A DNA stretch of 64,000 bases from Phoenix dactylifera. Taxonomy: Eukaryota > Streptophyta > Magnoliopsida > Arecales > Arecaceae. The stretch lies in assembly GCF_009389715.1 (NCBI RefSeq), contig NC_052393.1, positions 744,001 to 808,000 on the forward strand, given 5' to 3'. Below, in pieces: positions 49,301 through 62,300 of the stretch (position 1 is its first letter; each line of letters begins with the position of its first letter). The position numbers were made by a program, and so were the translations under genes. The notes beneath the pieces are model-generated. The model searched no databases, was not told where the DNA came from, and worked only from the letters and a program-made list of their open reading frames with translations.

Positions 49301-51627
49301 TCATTTTGTAGGTCGGGTCTGGGTTTATCGAACGGACCCAACCCGACCCGAATGGACCCGAAGAGAAAGAGAGAGAAAAAAAGAAGGAAAAGTGAGGGAA
49401 CACTCGGCCCGTCAGGATTCTCTCTCGGTCTATTACACTGTTGATACCTCTGGTGTCTCGGTAGCTGGCTTTTTTTTTTCCTTATGTTTTTGGGCTTTTG
49501 TTTCTTTTAACGATTGAAGGGCGAAAGTGAGGGAACACTGAACTGAATATGGGTCATGTGCCAGTTTTCTGCAATGGAATTGGATTTTGGAAGATGGTCT
49601 GGGATTTTTTTTTGTCCTCGTGAGAGGGGAGCTGGGAGACACCAAGTTCCGTCCAATCAGTCATATAGATAAAACATAGCGTGGTATGACATTTGGCTTG
49701 TAGACCGACTTAGTTAGTCATGGGTCACCTGTTCTGACTCAAGGCCATGACTTAGCAAGTCTTTCGAGTCATGGGTCACCCAGCACCTCATTATTATGAT
49801 ATGACCAAATTAGATTTGCCCAAATCTTTTTCCAAAAAGCACAAAAAATTGGACCCGAACCCGATCCGACTCGGACCCGGACCCGAATCGGACCCGACCC
49901 GACCCGACCCGACCCGATCTTCAACCTGGTCGGGTCTGAATCCAAAATTAGGATCCGAACAAAAAACCGGGTCGGGTCAGGGTCACTCAGGACCCGACCC
50001 GACCCGACCCATTTGCACCCCTAGCTGCACTCATAAGCCTACTGAATGAACTGGCTAGCTGGTAAGACATTAAGCTCCATCGTATAGAGTTTTCTCATAC
50101 GTACCATTCAAGCTTTGTTGAATCTATAAATAGATAAGCAACACGGTAATACTACTGATACGTGCTTGACAGACAGGTTCGACCGCTAGACTACTTGTGT
50201 GAGAGAATGGAAAAGGGGGTTAAAATACACTGGTAAGTTACATAATAAAACAACTTGAAAAGCAGGATTCATTTGCATATATGTATCTGAGCGGGTCGGA
50301 TGCATTCTAAGGGCCAAGCGATTGAGTGTTGAGAGCAAGCAATTTTAATTTTCCACCATTTAAGAAGAAGGTACCATCTAAACCGATATCTGAAAGTTGC
50401 AGTGTATTAAAAAAAAGCAAAAAAAAAAAAAGATATACTTGCGTCAAAGCAACAAATTGCACATTCAACCAGGACCAAGAATCATCATTTTTATAATTAC
50501 GAAGCCATCTCCACCAGGTTATGCAAGAAAAGTTAATAATGTTAACGTCACTGATATAAAACGATAATGTGCAGCAGAAATGTTTTGTTTCAGAATAGTT
50601 TCCTACAAGATGTGAGAAGCAAGGGTTCGGTAAATGGAAATCAAGCATGTCATGGGAGCAGCATGAAGTAACAGTCGACAGACGCTAAGAGATAGGTTTC
50701 AGAAAAAAACAGACCATGAGATAAAGAATATCTTGCTCTTCTGGCAATTGTCTTCAGTCACAAAATCAAAATCATACACAGCATAGCGGCAATCGTTCCC
50801 AGGCAGGGCTGCCGTGAAATCATCATAACTCTCCCCCGGGCCACCTGTCTTCTCGACCACAACCTCTTTTTTCTTTTCATCGATCATGAATATCACATAG
50901 CGATGCACCTTCTTCCTCTTCAGTTCCAGGAAAGTGCTCTTGCTATCGACAGCCACTCCCATCCCAGAAGATGCATTCGACTGCAAACCCATTCCCACAG
51001 TAATTATAACACTTTCAACCAAAAGGGCGTTACATAGCCGATTCATCATTAGCTAACCATATAAACTATACATCAGCAATCCATCTTTCGAAATCTTCAT
51101 CAACCATGAGGCAAGATTGAGTAGAATTGTGGATCATGAAATTCTACGATCAGACAACAGAATTTATTGAAGACTAACAGCCCTCCACAATCCTTATTTG
51201 CAAATTGGGTTAAAAATTAAGAATCTCCACCAAGATTTGCCTTGAAAAAAAAAAGATCAAAAGTATAATCATGAAATAAACTAAAATTATCTTGAACAAA
51301 ATCCCCCTAAATCACAAATAAAACTGAAATTGTAAGGAAAATATTGTCAGATCACTGACAATAGGTTCCGTGCAACAAAGCTCTCGCCTCTCGGATTAAG
51401 AAATCCACGCAAAATCGGCCCTAATTTACAGAGATAACACAAAAAGATCAATCATTCACATCGCCCTGAAACACTAGATACACCAAAATTTAGACCGGAA
51501 AAGGCCCGATCAGATCTCAACGAAACCAGAAGCACGCTATTCCTCGCGAAACCTAATCTAACAAACAAATAAAAATCAGCAGCGTTCCGGCGCTTACCGA
51601 TCGGAACGACAGAGATCTGAGCGACAT
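46314..51627 (-). CDS. ADF6: Actin-depolymerizing factor, ADF6 type, 3 exons, 148 aa
   Basis: ADF/cofilin that binds G- and F-actin and severs or depolymerises filaments. Exons (minus strand): 51598-51627 (10 codons), 50715-50980, 46314-46464. Donors are GTAAGC and GTCTGT; acceptors are TTTGCAG and GAACAG. The second intron splits the codon for Trp99, giving [16 protein letters not shown]. The ADF-H domain covers about residues 17-147: [19 protein letters not shown] near the start, [12 protein letters not shown] (74-85), KSKIFFISW (91-99) and the C-terminal [17 protein letters not shown]. The start MSLRSLS and the SGMGV motif resemble Arabidopsis ADF6 (subclass IV). A first exon of only a few codons is standard for plant ADFs. 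Intron 2 is 4250 bp, unusually long, and holds two repeat structures annotated separately. Confidence 0.94.
47283..47381. repeat. 99-nt hairpin in ADF intron 2
   Basis: Left arm 47283-47324 (starts ATAACAGCTGACATGTTAAA, ends GGATGTAGACTA) pairs with right arm 47341-47381 (starts TAGTCTACATCC, ends GTCAGTTGTTAT). About 36 of 42 positions match, with one single-base gap and a 16-nt loop. Size and pairing resemble either a small MITE or a miRNA precursor. It would be transcribed within the ADF intron. Confidence 0.75.
49187..50023. mobile_element. Non-autonomous hAT-type element, copy 2, in ADF intron 2
   Basis: 837 bp. Ends TAAGGCTGCAAATGGGTTGG and GACCCATTTGCACCCCTA form terminal inverted repeats. 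An exact 8-bp target duplication, GCTGCACT, flanks it (49179-49186 and 50024-50031). Both subterminal zones are arrays of GACCC/GGGTC. The interior is collinear with the copy at 13683-14539 (for example TATTACACTGTTGATAC and GGTCATGTGCCAGTTTTCTG). No transposase. Confidence 0.9.
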
Positions 51628-52439
51628 GGCTGCTCCTTCTCGTCTCAAAGAATGACGGATGGAGATCAAGAGACGCGAGGAGAGGGGAATGAGCCGGACT
51701 GAGATTCTCGGCCACAAGAAACGAACAAGAATGACGGTAGAACAAACATGGAAAAAGAAAAGAAAGGAATATATCTCTTTATTTTAGCCATATTTTATTC
51801 GTTTTTAATCTTCGATAAAGACCAAATTAAAAAGATTAAAAAATTGAGCTCCGAGAAGGAGAGCGGTTGGGGGCGGTGGTTAATTCCAAAACCACCAGAA
51901 AAACACCGCCAAATAAACCCAATCGGCTGCTTAGCGTGGCGGCTTTAAATGCGATTAAATGCTTCGCTCGCTTAAAAAACCGAGCGACTCGTCGCGTCGC
52001 GGCAGTTGGCTGATTGGAGTACGGAGATATAGCCAAAATTAGGCGATGAACTAGTGACACGTAGATAATGGAACGGGGAATGCGAACGTGGCTTTTTTGG
52101 ATTTGCTGTCTCCCGTGTTCCACGTGTTCTGCAGTTGATGGAGACTTGCTCGCTGAGGAGACAGCTGGCTGCGGTCGCTTTCCGTCGGGATATGATATCG
52201 TCCGGACATGAGCATAGTAATTACTGTGCGGCCAATAAATGGGTGGGGCAGGCGTGCGAAGCGTTGAATTCGTTGCAACGCTTGCTCATCGTAAATGGTG
52301 TGACGGCCCGCACGGGCACCCGTCCATGTTTGGTTGGCTCGCGTGTAGATTCATGTTCACATTATTCCTGGCAAAAAAAAATAAAAAAAATTCTTTATCA
52401 AAATATTTTTTTCTCAGCTGGTACCTAGCTACCTAATAT

Positions 52440-52740
52440 CTTAAAAATAATTTTTTATATATTTAGTTAATCATCAAAAATAATATTATATTTTGTTGAA
52501 TATTTTTTTTGAAAAATTATGTGAAATACCTACTATATTTTTAATAAATAAAAAGATCTTATCCAATCTATCTAAAAAATTAAAAATATTTTTTAAAAAA
52601 AATTATCTCTATTTTCAACAGATGAAAATTGGATTTTTTACTATTTTTATGTTATTTTTTTATAAAATATAAAATTTTTATTTCTATGAAAAATAATTTT
52701 TGTTTTTTTGCAAATTTTCTTTATTTTCTAGTTGATCATA
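52440..52740. repeat. AT-rich repeat, copy 2
   Basis: Shares ordered blocks with 19230-19620: AAAAATTATCTCTATTTTCA, TTTTATAAAATATAAAATTT and TTTCTATGAAAAATAA. No coding content. Confidence 0.4.
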
Positions 52741-54154
52741 TTTTTTTTTTCTTTTTGTTTGAATCTAACTAATCCTTAATATTTGATAACTCATTTAGCT
52801 ATATATTTTTTGAATAAATGGAAAAGAGTTAGAAAGGACTAGCATGGATGGACAAGCTACTTCTAATTTTAAAAGTAAGAATACTATACATCTCCTCCTA
52901 AGAAGAACGCGCAATCCCTAACAGCTTGCATCTATATCCACTCTCCAACTGCCTCTCTAAACATTGCTGGATAGATAGTTTATCCAAAGATAATAGATTG
53001 GGGCATCCAATTGGAATACTGAATTCTCATAAAAAAATAAAATCATATATTGTAATAATTTATTATATTATATTATTAATATCTATCATCTACTAAAAAT
53101 TTACTGTAGTAATTTATTGTCTAATATTTATTACCCATTAGATAAAATATTGTATTGTATTTATTCAATATTTTAACATAAAAATATAATAATATTATGT
53201 CATGTTGATATAAACTGTATTAATTGCTTGATATTATATGAGAAGATAATAAATTATTTTAATATTTTAACATTACATGATTATAATGTTAATATAAAGT
53301 ATCTAATATTATACATTATTTCATTAGCATTTCATACTATTTATATTATAAGATATTTAATATTATACATTATTCATAGTATGATAGTTCTCGTTCATAT
53401 GCATTGTTAACTATAACATAATTATATTATTCAAACATATTGTTTCAATAACATTGTTACCACAACTGTTATAATTATTATATTATGTATATATTTATAT
53501 TGATGTTATTTATCATGGGTTTTGCTGCAATGCTTCCCAAATTCTATAAGTTTTTTCATCCTTGAAATACTTGCCGTTAGTTTCCAAATAAACAATGTAG
53601 ATTGCTTGCTAAATCACTATTGATAATCAATTTTGAGTGATAGAATTAGCGGCAAGTACTGAAATTATGAATGAGTTGAAAGGCAGGTATATTAGCATGC
53701 CAATTACTAATTGCAAACCTAGTTTTGTTTATTTAATACTATTGCCACTATTTCCATCTCATTCCAAACAAGCTAGGAAACTCAAGGTTCTCAAAAAGCT
53801 CGGTTGATCTAGGTAAATGACGACCTACCAAGTTTGATCAAATGAGGTTTGGATGCGTGTAGAAATGTACCACCGACATTAAGCTAGCAGGTAAAGTACG
53901 GATTGGACGGAAGATAGAGAGTAGTGTGGATTTAAGTGCTTTAACTTTTAAGAACTTTCAGCGCATCATACCACCATTGAAAGAAGATGGAAATGGATGG
54001 AGGTGTAATGGTGGGCAATGGTGGAAAATGTAACACTAGACTATATTATGCGTATAGTGTCGGACTACAATAATAGTATAGCTCTGAGAAATGGTAGAAA
54101 GCTAAATTTCGTTTTCTTCTAGGATAAACGCTAGGTAAAGATAAAGATAAACTA

Positions 54155-54440
54155 GGGTGTGTCTGGTTTGCTACCGGAATCAAAATCGAAATCGAATAGA
54201 TTGAAATGAGAATCGAAATGGTCATATCTCCTGATATATTTGGTTCATGATCGGAAATTTGTGTCGGAATGAAATTTGAATACCAAAGGACAGTAGGGAT
54301 TGGATTTTGAAGGATTAGGGTATATTCCCATTTTCTCCTGAAATCAAAATAGAAATGAGACTCTCTCAAACCATGGAAACATGAGCCACTCATTTCTATA
54401 CCCAATCTAGAATCCAACTCTCCCAACCAAACATGTCTCG
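54155..54440. mobile_element. Possible MITE with GTCTGGTTTG terminus
   Basis: The left end GGGTGTGTCTGGTTTGCTAC is loosely mirrored by the right end CCCAACCAAACATGTCTC. The interior is rich in GGAAT / ATTCC words, e.g. CGGAATCAAAATCGAAATCG. Target duplication not clear. Confidence 0.4.
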
Positions 54441-55393
54441 ATTGGATTGATTGTTGAATATTTTTATAGAATATAATTCTACTTATTTATACTAATACAA
54501 AATGACGGCACATAAACAAAGTCACTATAGACAAATAAAATAACTAACCCAACCACCCTGACAAAATAACTACTGTTTATCGCTATGCATCCATACAAAT
54601 ACGACCATTTTTGTAACTGTTGAACCGATAGTCATATTTGGCGGTCTTTAACTCATATTGATATAGTTTTTGTTGGCCCTCTCCCCGTAATCAATCTATA
54701 ATTTGGTGTCAATCCTTGAGACTATGAGATTGGTATTATAGGTTTGGTCTTTATTATTTTAATCCATATAGTATTTAATTGTAGCAGCCACCACCTAGAT
54801 CGTTGACATGTGATATAAACAAATAAATAATACTAAAATGACCTCTGCTTTATCCTTTTTCTCGGGGTGGTGAGACTTATGAGATGGTTGGCAAAGGTGC
54901 ATGAACAGCTAGAGACGAAGAAGATGCAGTCCACTGGTAGGACCCCACAAATAAATAAAATATAAAAATACAAAAAGCAACCGGCGACCAATTTATGTCA
55001 CTGAGAAGCAAAAATATTTGCAAACGAGGCTGCAAATTTATGTCCCTGAGCTAGGTCACAAAAGATTTACTACTGTCACAAACCAATTCAAAAAAATAAA
55101 AAGCTGAGAGTGTTAAACTAGTTAAATAGGTTATGTTTACAAGGAAAAATTATTGATCTAGGGCATCCTTTGGAAGCACAAGATGGTCGCAAGATCAAAA
55201 AAAAAAGTTGGACAAAAGTTATTGCTGCAGGGTATTCTTACCGGCAAAGATAATTACATAATTTTTTTTATAAAAAAGATGTGACAAGGAACATTTCTTA
55301 TCTAGCAAATGAGTAATCATGATGTTTGTTTCTTGATGCATTACATAAAGAGCTTTTTAGAATTTCCCTTAACGATTATGTTATGAAACTAAA

Positions 55394-58300
55394 TGTAATG
55401 TCTGGGCCCAAAACCAACTGGGCCCAATACTTTTGAGGCATAGTTAAGGGTGTTGGGCCCGATTATTGTGTTGTGGGCCCTACTGCCAAGGGTGGCAACC
55501 GTGAAGGGTTGTCACCTCATGCTGAGAAGGAATTGACAGTGCCCTAGTTGGCCGGCAGAGGGAGAGCCAGCTCTTAGGGGCACTCGATCATGCAAAACGG
55601 GAGCCCGCCACCTTTCACCCTTGCTGGCAACCAATCCCGGCCGGCCTGAGACAAGGGGGGCAGCTGGAAGCTCCCGGCGCAAGGGGGAGGAGAGAATGGG
55701 ACCTCTCAAAAGAGGTCTCATCCCTTAAACGAAATAATCTAAGTCCTCAACCTTTAACCAGTTACTGTACCCTCTCACCCTCTAAGCCCCTCTAGAACAC
55801 TATACCAGAGAAGCCGGACCCCTTGGAGCGGAAGGTGGAGGAACTCAGAAGCCCGGGGAGAGAGAGAGGAGGGGTTTTGGGAAGGTATTGCTCGGCACAG
55901 CCAATCCGAAACTAGGTGAGACCCAGTTTACTTAAGAAAGTGGTTTAAACTATGAAAGGGGGGAGTCCCCGAAACCTCTGTGGAGTGTTCTCCCCCTTGT
56001 TTCAACAGTGAAACAAAGAGGAGAAAACCGGCACGGAAGAGGATGAAGAAGGGAAAAAAGAGGAGGGGGGTAGACCATTTCAACCCGGGCCAGACCCATG
56101 CGCACGGGTAAGCCATGGACCGGCCTGAGTATAACCCAAGCTCGACCTAGGCCCAGTAACTGAGCTGGGCCGAGCCCAACTAAGCTCGGCCCAGGCCTAG
56201 TGCCACCGGGCCGAGCCCAGCAGGACTCGGCCTGCGGGCGCCTAGGGCACCGCAGCTCGAGCCGCGGTTGCCCTAGGTCCTCCGGCGCGGCCACATGGCC
56301 GCCAGCTCGGCCGGACCACCGCCTCTTCTCTGGTGAAGAGGTGGTGGTGCCACCGTGAAAGAAAAGCAAGAGAAGGAAGAAAAGAAAGAAAGAAAAATAA
56401 AATAAAATAAAAGGTAAAAGCTCACCGGACCCTTGAGGCTTCATCCTCTCCGGCCATACCTCGCCGTGGATGGAGCGGGTGGAGACTCTCGAATATAATC
56501 CGGATCTCGACCCATCTCTGAACCCCCTTCCCCTCTCCGGCATCACTTCGGAGAAGAGGAAGGGTCGGCCTTTCGCTGTTATTGCTCCGAGGTGGGAACC
56601 CCGACTCGGCCGGAGGGCCGGGGAAGTTCCACCCCGATCGCCGACAAGAGAAAGGGGAGAAGACGACTAGGGTTCCAGTGGAGAAGAAGAAGAGGGAGAG
56701 ATCAGGAGGAGGAGAAGGCCGAGGGTTCGGCCGAAACGGCTAGGGCTTCGATCGGAACAAAAGAGAGAGAGAGGCGGAGGGTTGCTTCGGTCGGAGGCGG
56801 AGAAGAAGGCCGAAGGACCGGCCGGAGCAACCGAGGTATCCGATGAGAACGAAGGGGAGAAGAGAGAGAGAGTGACCGGAGGAGAGAGAGGAGAGCGGGA
56901 GACGAGGAGAGGCCGAAGCCTCTGGAAGAAACAAGAAGCCCTTAAACGGGCTGGCCTAGCGGGTCGGATCCGGTTTCGGATCCGAAACCCATTAGGCCCA
57001 AATAGCTAAAATGGGTTAAGGGAACCCAATTGAACCAAGCCCAATCTGTTTGGGCGAACCCAAATGATGAATTAAGTGGAATCTAAACCCAATTGAACCA
57101 ATTTGAGCCAGGTCCGAACCCAATTAAGTATGTGGGTCTTAGCAGACCCAATTGAATGTGAACCAGGCCCAATTCAAACCCAAGTCAACGGACAGAAGAT
57201 CGAATTGACCAAGGGCTGATCCTGACACAGGCCCAAATGAGCCACATTGAACCTAAACCCAAAATTTAACTTGGGATTAAGCCTATTGACCAAATTAGAA
57301 GGCTCTAACGTGGGTAAATTGGACTTGGGCCAAATTCTTGGATGGGATCCAAACAAGTAAACTCATAATTTTAACTGAGAAATTATGTATTAAACAAACA
57401 GATAATAATGTGATCTCTATGATGTTGTGCAAGGTGATTAAGGATCCGTCATCTAGACTGGTCAAACGTGGGAAAGCGAATTACAGTAAGTAACTTGTTT
57501 TAATCTTATTATGGATCATGAATACACTTTCTTACCTAAATTATAAGTGTAAGTAACCTGTCCTAATCTTCTATGGATCATGTATACAAGTGGTATGTTT
57601 TAGTCATAAAAATTATGGTTATGCATACATCATGCTTATACAGATTTTAAAGTATTACGCATATAAGATGATTGGCTTTTCGTTACCATAATTGCACTTA
57701 ATATAGTAATTATGGTGTATGATGATGAATTGTCTCTAGCTAAGTGGACCACTTGCAAGAAGTACTGTGTATGGACTCTTAGATGCTACGGGCTAAATGT
57801 AACTGAGCTCGCCCCGCTAGTGGCTGTAGAATAACTGAGCTCGCCCCGCTAGTGGCCATATAATAACTAAGCTCGCCCCGCCAGTGGCCGATAACGACTC
57901 CGCCGTAGCATCGGAGGGTGTAAACCACGGCATGCCGATATACGATCTTACAGGGTATAAAGGGCAGTAGAAGCTAAGCTAAGCGTACATAACATGAAGA
58001 TTTTCGATAACATACATAACATGATTATTGATTCAATATGAATATTTTATCATGATGAATTGTTAGACAGCATACATGTCAGCTTCTCAAATCCTGTTTA
58101 AACATGTTCAGCATATTAATTGATCCGTTAAGATTATGTAGGATTACATATTGAGCCGTGTAGCTCATACCATTTTATTGGTATTTTCTTTCAGATCCTC
58201 ACCACTGATAGCTGCCAGAGACTTTTTCTTTTGTATCAGGGCTTCTCCCTTTTGGGGTAAAACAAATATACTTTTGTATACATAAAATATGTAGAAGCTC

Positions 58301-58461
58301 TGTATTTTGTACCACTGAGCATGTGTATTAAGAATTGCTTTAATACATGAAAGTTTGACTGGTTTGACTACCCTGCTACCCATGTATGAGGTTGTGTGCT
58401 ATTATGGGTGGTAGTCGGCAATAGCACGGCCGTGTCACGGATCTGGGTTCGGGGCGTGATA
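55394..58461 (+). mobile_element. LTR-like element (solo LTR or non-autonomous)
   Basis: Begins TGTAATGTCTGGGCCC and ends CACGGATCTGGGTTCGGGGC then GTGATA, an ending like that of many plant LTRs. Flanks CTAAA and TTAAA could be a 5-bp duplication with one change. The interior has GC-rich Gly/Arg-type frames without retroviral-type domains. Contains three tandem 32-bp repeats at 57801-57896. No primer-binding site or polyprotein was seen, so either a long solo LTR or a gene-less element. Confidence 0.45.
57801..57896 (+). repeat. Three tandem 32-bp repeats
   Basis: Units at 57801, 57833 and 57865 begin AACTGAGCTCGCCCCGCTAG (third copy with two changes), then TGGC and a variable 8-bp tail. Head-to-tail with exact spacing. 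Confidence 0.9.
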
Positions 58462-59124
58462 TTAAAAATATAGATAAAGAGAGATAAATTGAAGGTAATG
58501 AAGTGTAGCAAGCATTGACTACTTCAAAAGACCTAGCTTGACTCTTCCAATGGTCCTCGCCTTTGAGTCCTCAATCACTCCCCCTATGGTCGGATATATT
58601 AGCATATCAGAGGCTGAAGTCGTAATTAGTTTTCCGTTTAAATAAATTATAACATTTTTTGTTTTTCAGAATCCTCTATATATTTATCTGCACAATCCAT
58701 CTTAATAAAATTATTTTAATTAAAATTCCATGCTTGCTATTCTTTTAATTAATTCAGTAAACAGTGAATCAAAAAAAATAGAATTTATGATATGTCATAG
58801 GATGGTACTGAACATATCGTATTGTATCGGTTCGATATCGATATTAGCACTGGTGGCGTGTTAATTTTCGAAATGCCAAAAAAATTTCATACTGCACCAT
58901 ATTTATATTATACTAGTATAACACCCGCGTGATGAACCTTAATACGTGCTAATATTCTAATAACCATTACTGCACCAACTAACCTTTTAAACCCACGCAA
59001 ATAGAGGTGTCAATGCTTCTCAATCTTAATGGGTTAGGTTTTGGCAACGGAGAGAGGTATTACCCATCGTGGATCCAGAACTGGTGCAGCTGATGGTATT
59101 ACCCACCCCGAGCCCACCCAAGCC
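58462..59124. other. Upstream region of the RUS4-like gene
   Basis: AT-rich until about 59000, then GC content rises toward the TATA box at 59125. No gene seen. Confidence 0.4.
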
Positions 59125-59132
59125 ATATATAA
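59125..59132 (+). promoter_or_regulatory. TATA box of the RUS4-like gene
   Basis: ATATATAA within CCATATATAAGCC, in a GC-richer setting. A start 25-35 bp downstream would fall near 59160, ahead of two short upstream ORFs and the annotated ATG at 59394. Confidence 0.5.
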
Positions 59133-59175
59133 GCCGCCTTTCTCCGGGGCTTCCCCGGGACAAATACCTATCGTT

Positions 59176-59257
59176 ATGTCCATAGCGGCGGAAGGCAACG
59201 GCAGCCGGAGTCCGTAGAAAGATGTGGATTCCGGCGTTATTTAAAACTCTTGGCTGA
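59176..59257 (+). promoter_or_regulatory. Two upstream ORFs in the RUS4-like leader
   Basis: The first ATG after the TATA box opens a 13-codon frame (59176-59217, ending TAG). The next opens an 11-codon frame (59222-59257, ending TGA). Both close before the main ATG at 59394. If transcription starts near 59160 both would be in the leader and could lower translation of the main frame. The transcription start is inferred. Confidence 0.4.
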
Positions 59258-59393
59258 GTTAGCCAGCCGGCCGGCCCTCCATCAGGTCTTCTTGAAGACC
59301 AAACTACGAGCGGCAAATCTATTACGGGATTTTCTTTCTTCGCCTCTCTTCTTTCTTCTTGTTCCAGGGAATACTCAGAAGACGAGGCTTCCC

Positions 59394-62300
59394 ATGGATT
59401 TCATACTGGTAAAAACAAGAACACATTCGAATCCCTAATTTTCTAACTATCTCATGCTCGATTATTATTAGTTTCCTTCGTTCTTGCTTCTTATTTCTAG
59501 GGTGTGATTAGAGGGCCGAAGAAGAAGGAAGCAGAGAAGGAGGCGGTTCGGCGCCCCGATTTTTGGATCGAAACCTCCGATTCCGTCTCTCACCTCTGCA
59601 GTTTCGATGCTGATGGCCGCCTCTCTGTAAACCCTTCTCTTTTTACCCCCTCCCTCTTCTTCTTTCATTTCACTCGTTATTGGTGATGATTTTCTTTCTC
59701 TTTTTGTAAATTTCTACTGTGGTTGTCGAACTGGTTTCTTGGTGACTTTGATTCTTTGTAGGAGAGATCATATGGAAAGGCCTATGGGTTTTCTTTGTAT
59801 TCGTTCAAGGTCAAGCTTGGGCTACGAGAGAGTTATGAGTTTTTTTTTTTCATGTTATTTGTGATAGTTATTCCAAGAAGTAACTGATAAGCTGTGGGAT
59901 AACGATTGTAGGCATAGAATTTTTGCAAGGAAGCGTATCGATACATAAGTCTCAATTCAATTCTAATTCCTTTAAAGTATAACAAATTAGAATTTGGGCA
60001 AACTCCATCTAGCAATGTCTTAGGTGATCTCCAATCTCACTGTTTCCAGTCTCTTCTTTCTTCACCAGTACCTCAAAACTTCTCTCCTATGGTCTTACAT
60101 GTCCCTCCAACTTCCTTAGATGCTTCTTGAATTTTTGTCCTCAAATATCCCATAGGAAACCTCTAAGGAGGCTCTTTGTCCTTGCAGCAGAAAGAGATTG
60201 TAAATGCAAACAAAAGGTACTGCTATTCAAGATTATGCATAATACAATGTTCATGCATAGTACAAAGTGATACTGCACTATCTTGTTCTTGTGTGATCGA
60301 ATTCACATTGCATGAGATCCACATGGGAGGGCATAATTCCTATCAAAAGTCGGATTTTCCAATTTACCTATCAGTGCTACCTTGGACGCTGTACAAAATA
60401 TACTGAAAATTTTGCTAATACACAAGGATAAATATTATTGACGGTAAAAGTCGGGTGGCTCCTTTTTGCCTCCCTTTACATAAAAAAAAAAAAAATTATT
60501 GACGATAACAACACATCAGTTTTTCTTGAAAGCTTTTCCTCTTTCAGAAAGAGAAAGGTGAGGATAAACACTATTGCAAAAGTCTTTGAAATAGCCATAA
60601 AATATTCGAAGAAGGTGTATCGGTTGATATTTCTATGGATGCAAATCCTGTGAAGAAATGATAGAGTAGGCATCGAGACCTATCCCAGATACTGTAATTA
60701 ACAAGAGAATGTGATTCATATTTGTCCAAGGACATTAGTTTAGAAATGCTCCAGTAATGTGTTCTTATTTGCTAGAAAATAGTTGGGATCTAATGAGTAC
60801 TTTTCTACATGGAGGGCCTCAAAGGGAGTCACCTTAGTTTCTTTCTTGGATAACGAGTCATTAGATAGTTTAACAATCTGGCAGTGGAACTGGAGTTTGC
60901 TCATCAAACTATTCCACCTTAACTTTTCTTTGTTCAACAATTTACCTATATAGATTATAAAAAAAGAGAAGGGATAAATAAATATACTAGACTTAAATTA
61001 GAGAATTCAGATTAAAACTCAGCTGCTTTTATTTTCTTAAAAAATTGCAAGCTTTATATATGACTACGAAAAATGCCTCATGTGAGAATTACTGGGTGGA
61101 CTGTCTTAATGCCTCGGTTCGACTCTGTTTACCAGTTTCACCTTGAGAAATCTAATTCTTTACAGCTAACTTTTGAGCTAGTCATAATCTTCTGATATAG
61201 GAAGACCAGACATCTCTTCTTCCTAATTGGTGGGGCGTTTGTGTTTTATTCTTTTTCTTTTCCATAGTGCCAACATGAAGGTTGATGCATGCATGACTTC
61301 TGAAAAATTACAACCCTCTCTCTCTCTCTCTCCTCTTTTCCTGAACATTAAATTGCTCTCAACAACTACTGGAATATGGTTATCACCCACTGAATGACTC
61401 ATATCTTTAGCAACTACTTTCATATTCCATTAAGCGTTTTAGAGGTCTTGTAACCTTGGTCCATGAGAGTGATATCTGATTTGTAATCGGCATGTGGGAT
61501 GGAACTCTGATTCATATGATTGTGAATTTTGAGAAAAATAAAAATATGGATGCAAGCTAAAGGTAAATTTACACATATACATCTTATACGCATTCTTATT
61601 TCTTAAGACTCTATGCAGTTTTTTTTATCAATTTTTACCATGAAATTACCAGGTCATGCCAGGTCCCTTCCCTGTTCTGTCAGACTTTTATAAAATCCAG
61701 TTTCTATCACTATCCAATTGTCCAAGAAACAAAAGGAAATGACAGATTATGTAATCCTATGGAATTTTTATCACAACCGGCCCTCCAGGAAACAAAATGG
61801 AAGGACTATGAAACCTTCTCTCTGCACAAGAATCTTTCTATTTTTTCTTTTCTTTCTTTTTTTTTTTGTATGTGCACATAGGCTAGGGGCAATAAAAGAA
61901 CAATTTTTGTCTGACTAGAGTTGTGGTATTTAACTTTAGGTGAAGGTTATGTGCGATTCGAGACCAATAGTTCAAAGAATGCTTGATTCTTTCCTAAACA
62001 AATTTTTTCCATCAGGGTATCCTTACAGGTAATCTTTTGCTCTAGCTATTTCCTTTGATAAACATGAATTAGTGTAGTGTGATAGTAGGTGAAGGTTGTT
62101 ACCTGTTAATCTTGTTTTTGCTATGCAGTGTGAATGAAGGCTACCTGACTTATACGCAATTCCGTGCACTTCAGCACTTCTCGAGTGCTGCACTATCCGT
62201 CTTATCAACTCAGGTTTTTTCTATTTTTTCTTTTTTTTCTTAAATAATGCTAATCAGTTTTTGTTTCTTCGTGACTTGAAAGTCATGCACATGGTAGCTT

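Larger units (their letters stand above)
51628..55393. other. ADF upstream region and AT-rich intergenic DNA
   Basis: The ADF leader and promoter lie just above 51627, with AT-rich GATATATTCC near 51770 on the minus strand. 52440-52740 is a relative of the AT-rich repeat at 19230-19620. 53000-53480 is extremely AT-rich. No gene recognised. Confidence 0.4.

Noticed and set aside
56470-57009. Overlapping frames of 64-198 codons at 55.9-57.0 kb
   Set aside because: Purine-rich GAGAGG repeats inside the LTR-like element give spurious Arg/Glu/Gly frames.
59771-59850. Exon-like segment after TTTGTAG in the RUS4-like gene (ERSYGKAYGFSLYSF)
   Set aside because: Including it breaks the clean joint between GRLS and VKVMCDSRP in the next exons, and it runs into poly-T with no donor.
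61100-61130. GGTTCGACTCT, like tRNA box B
   Set aside because: No box A at the right distance and no cloverleaf; no tRNA gene was found in the window.
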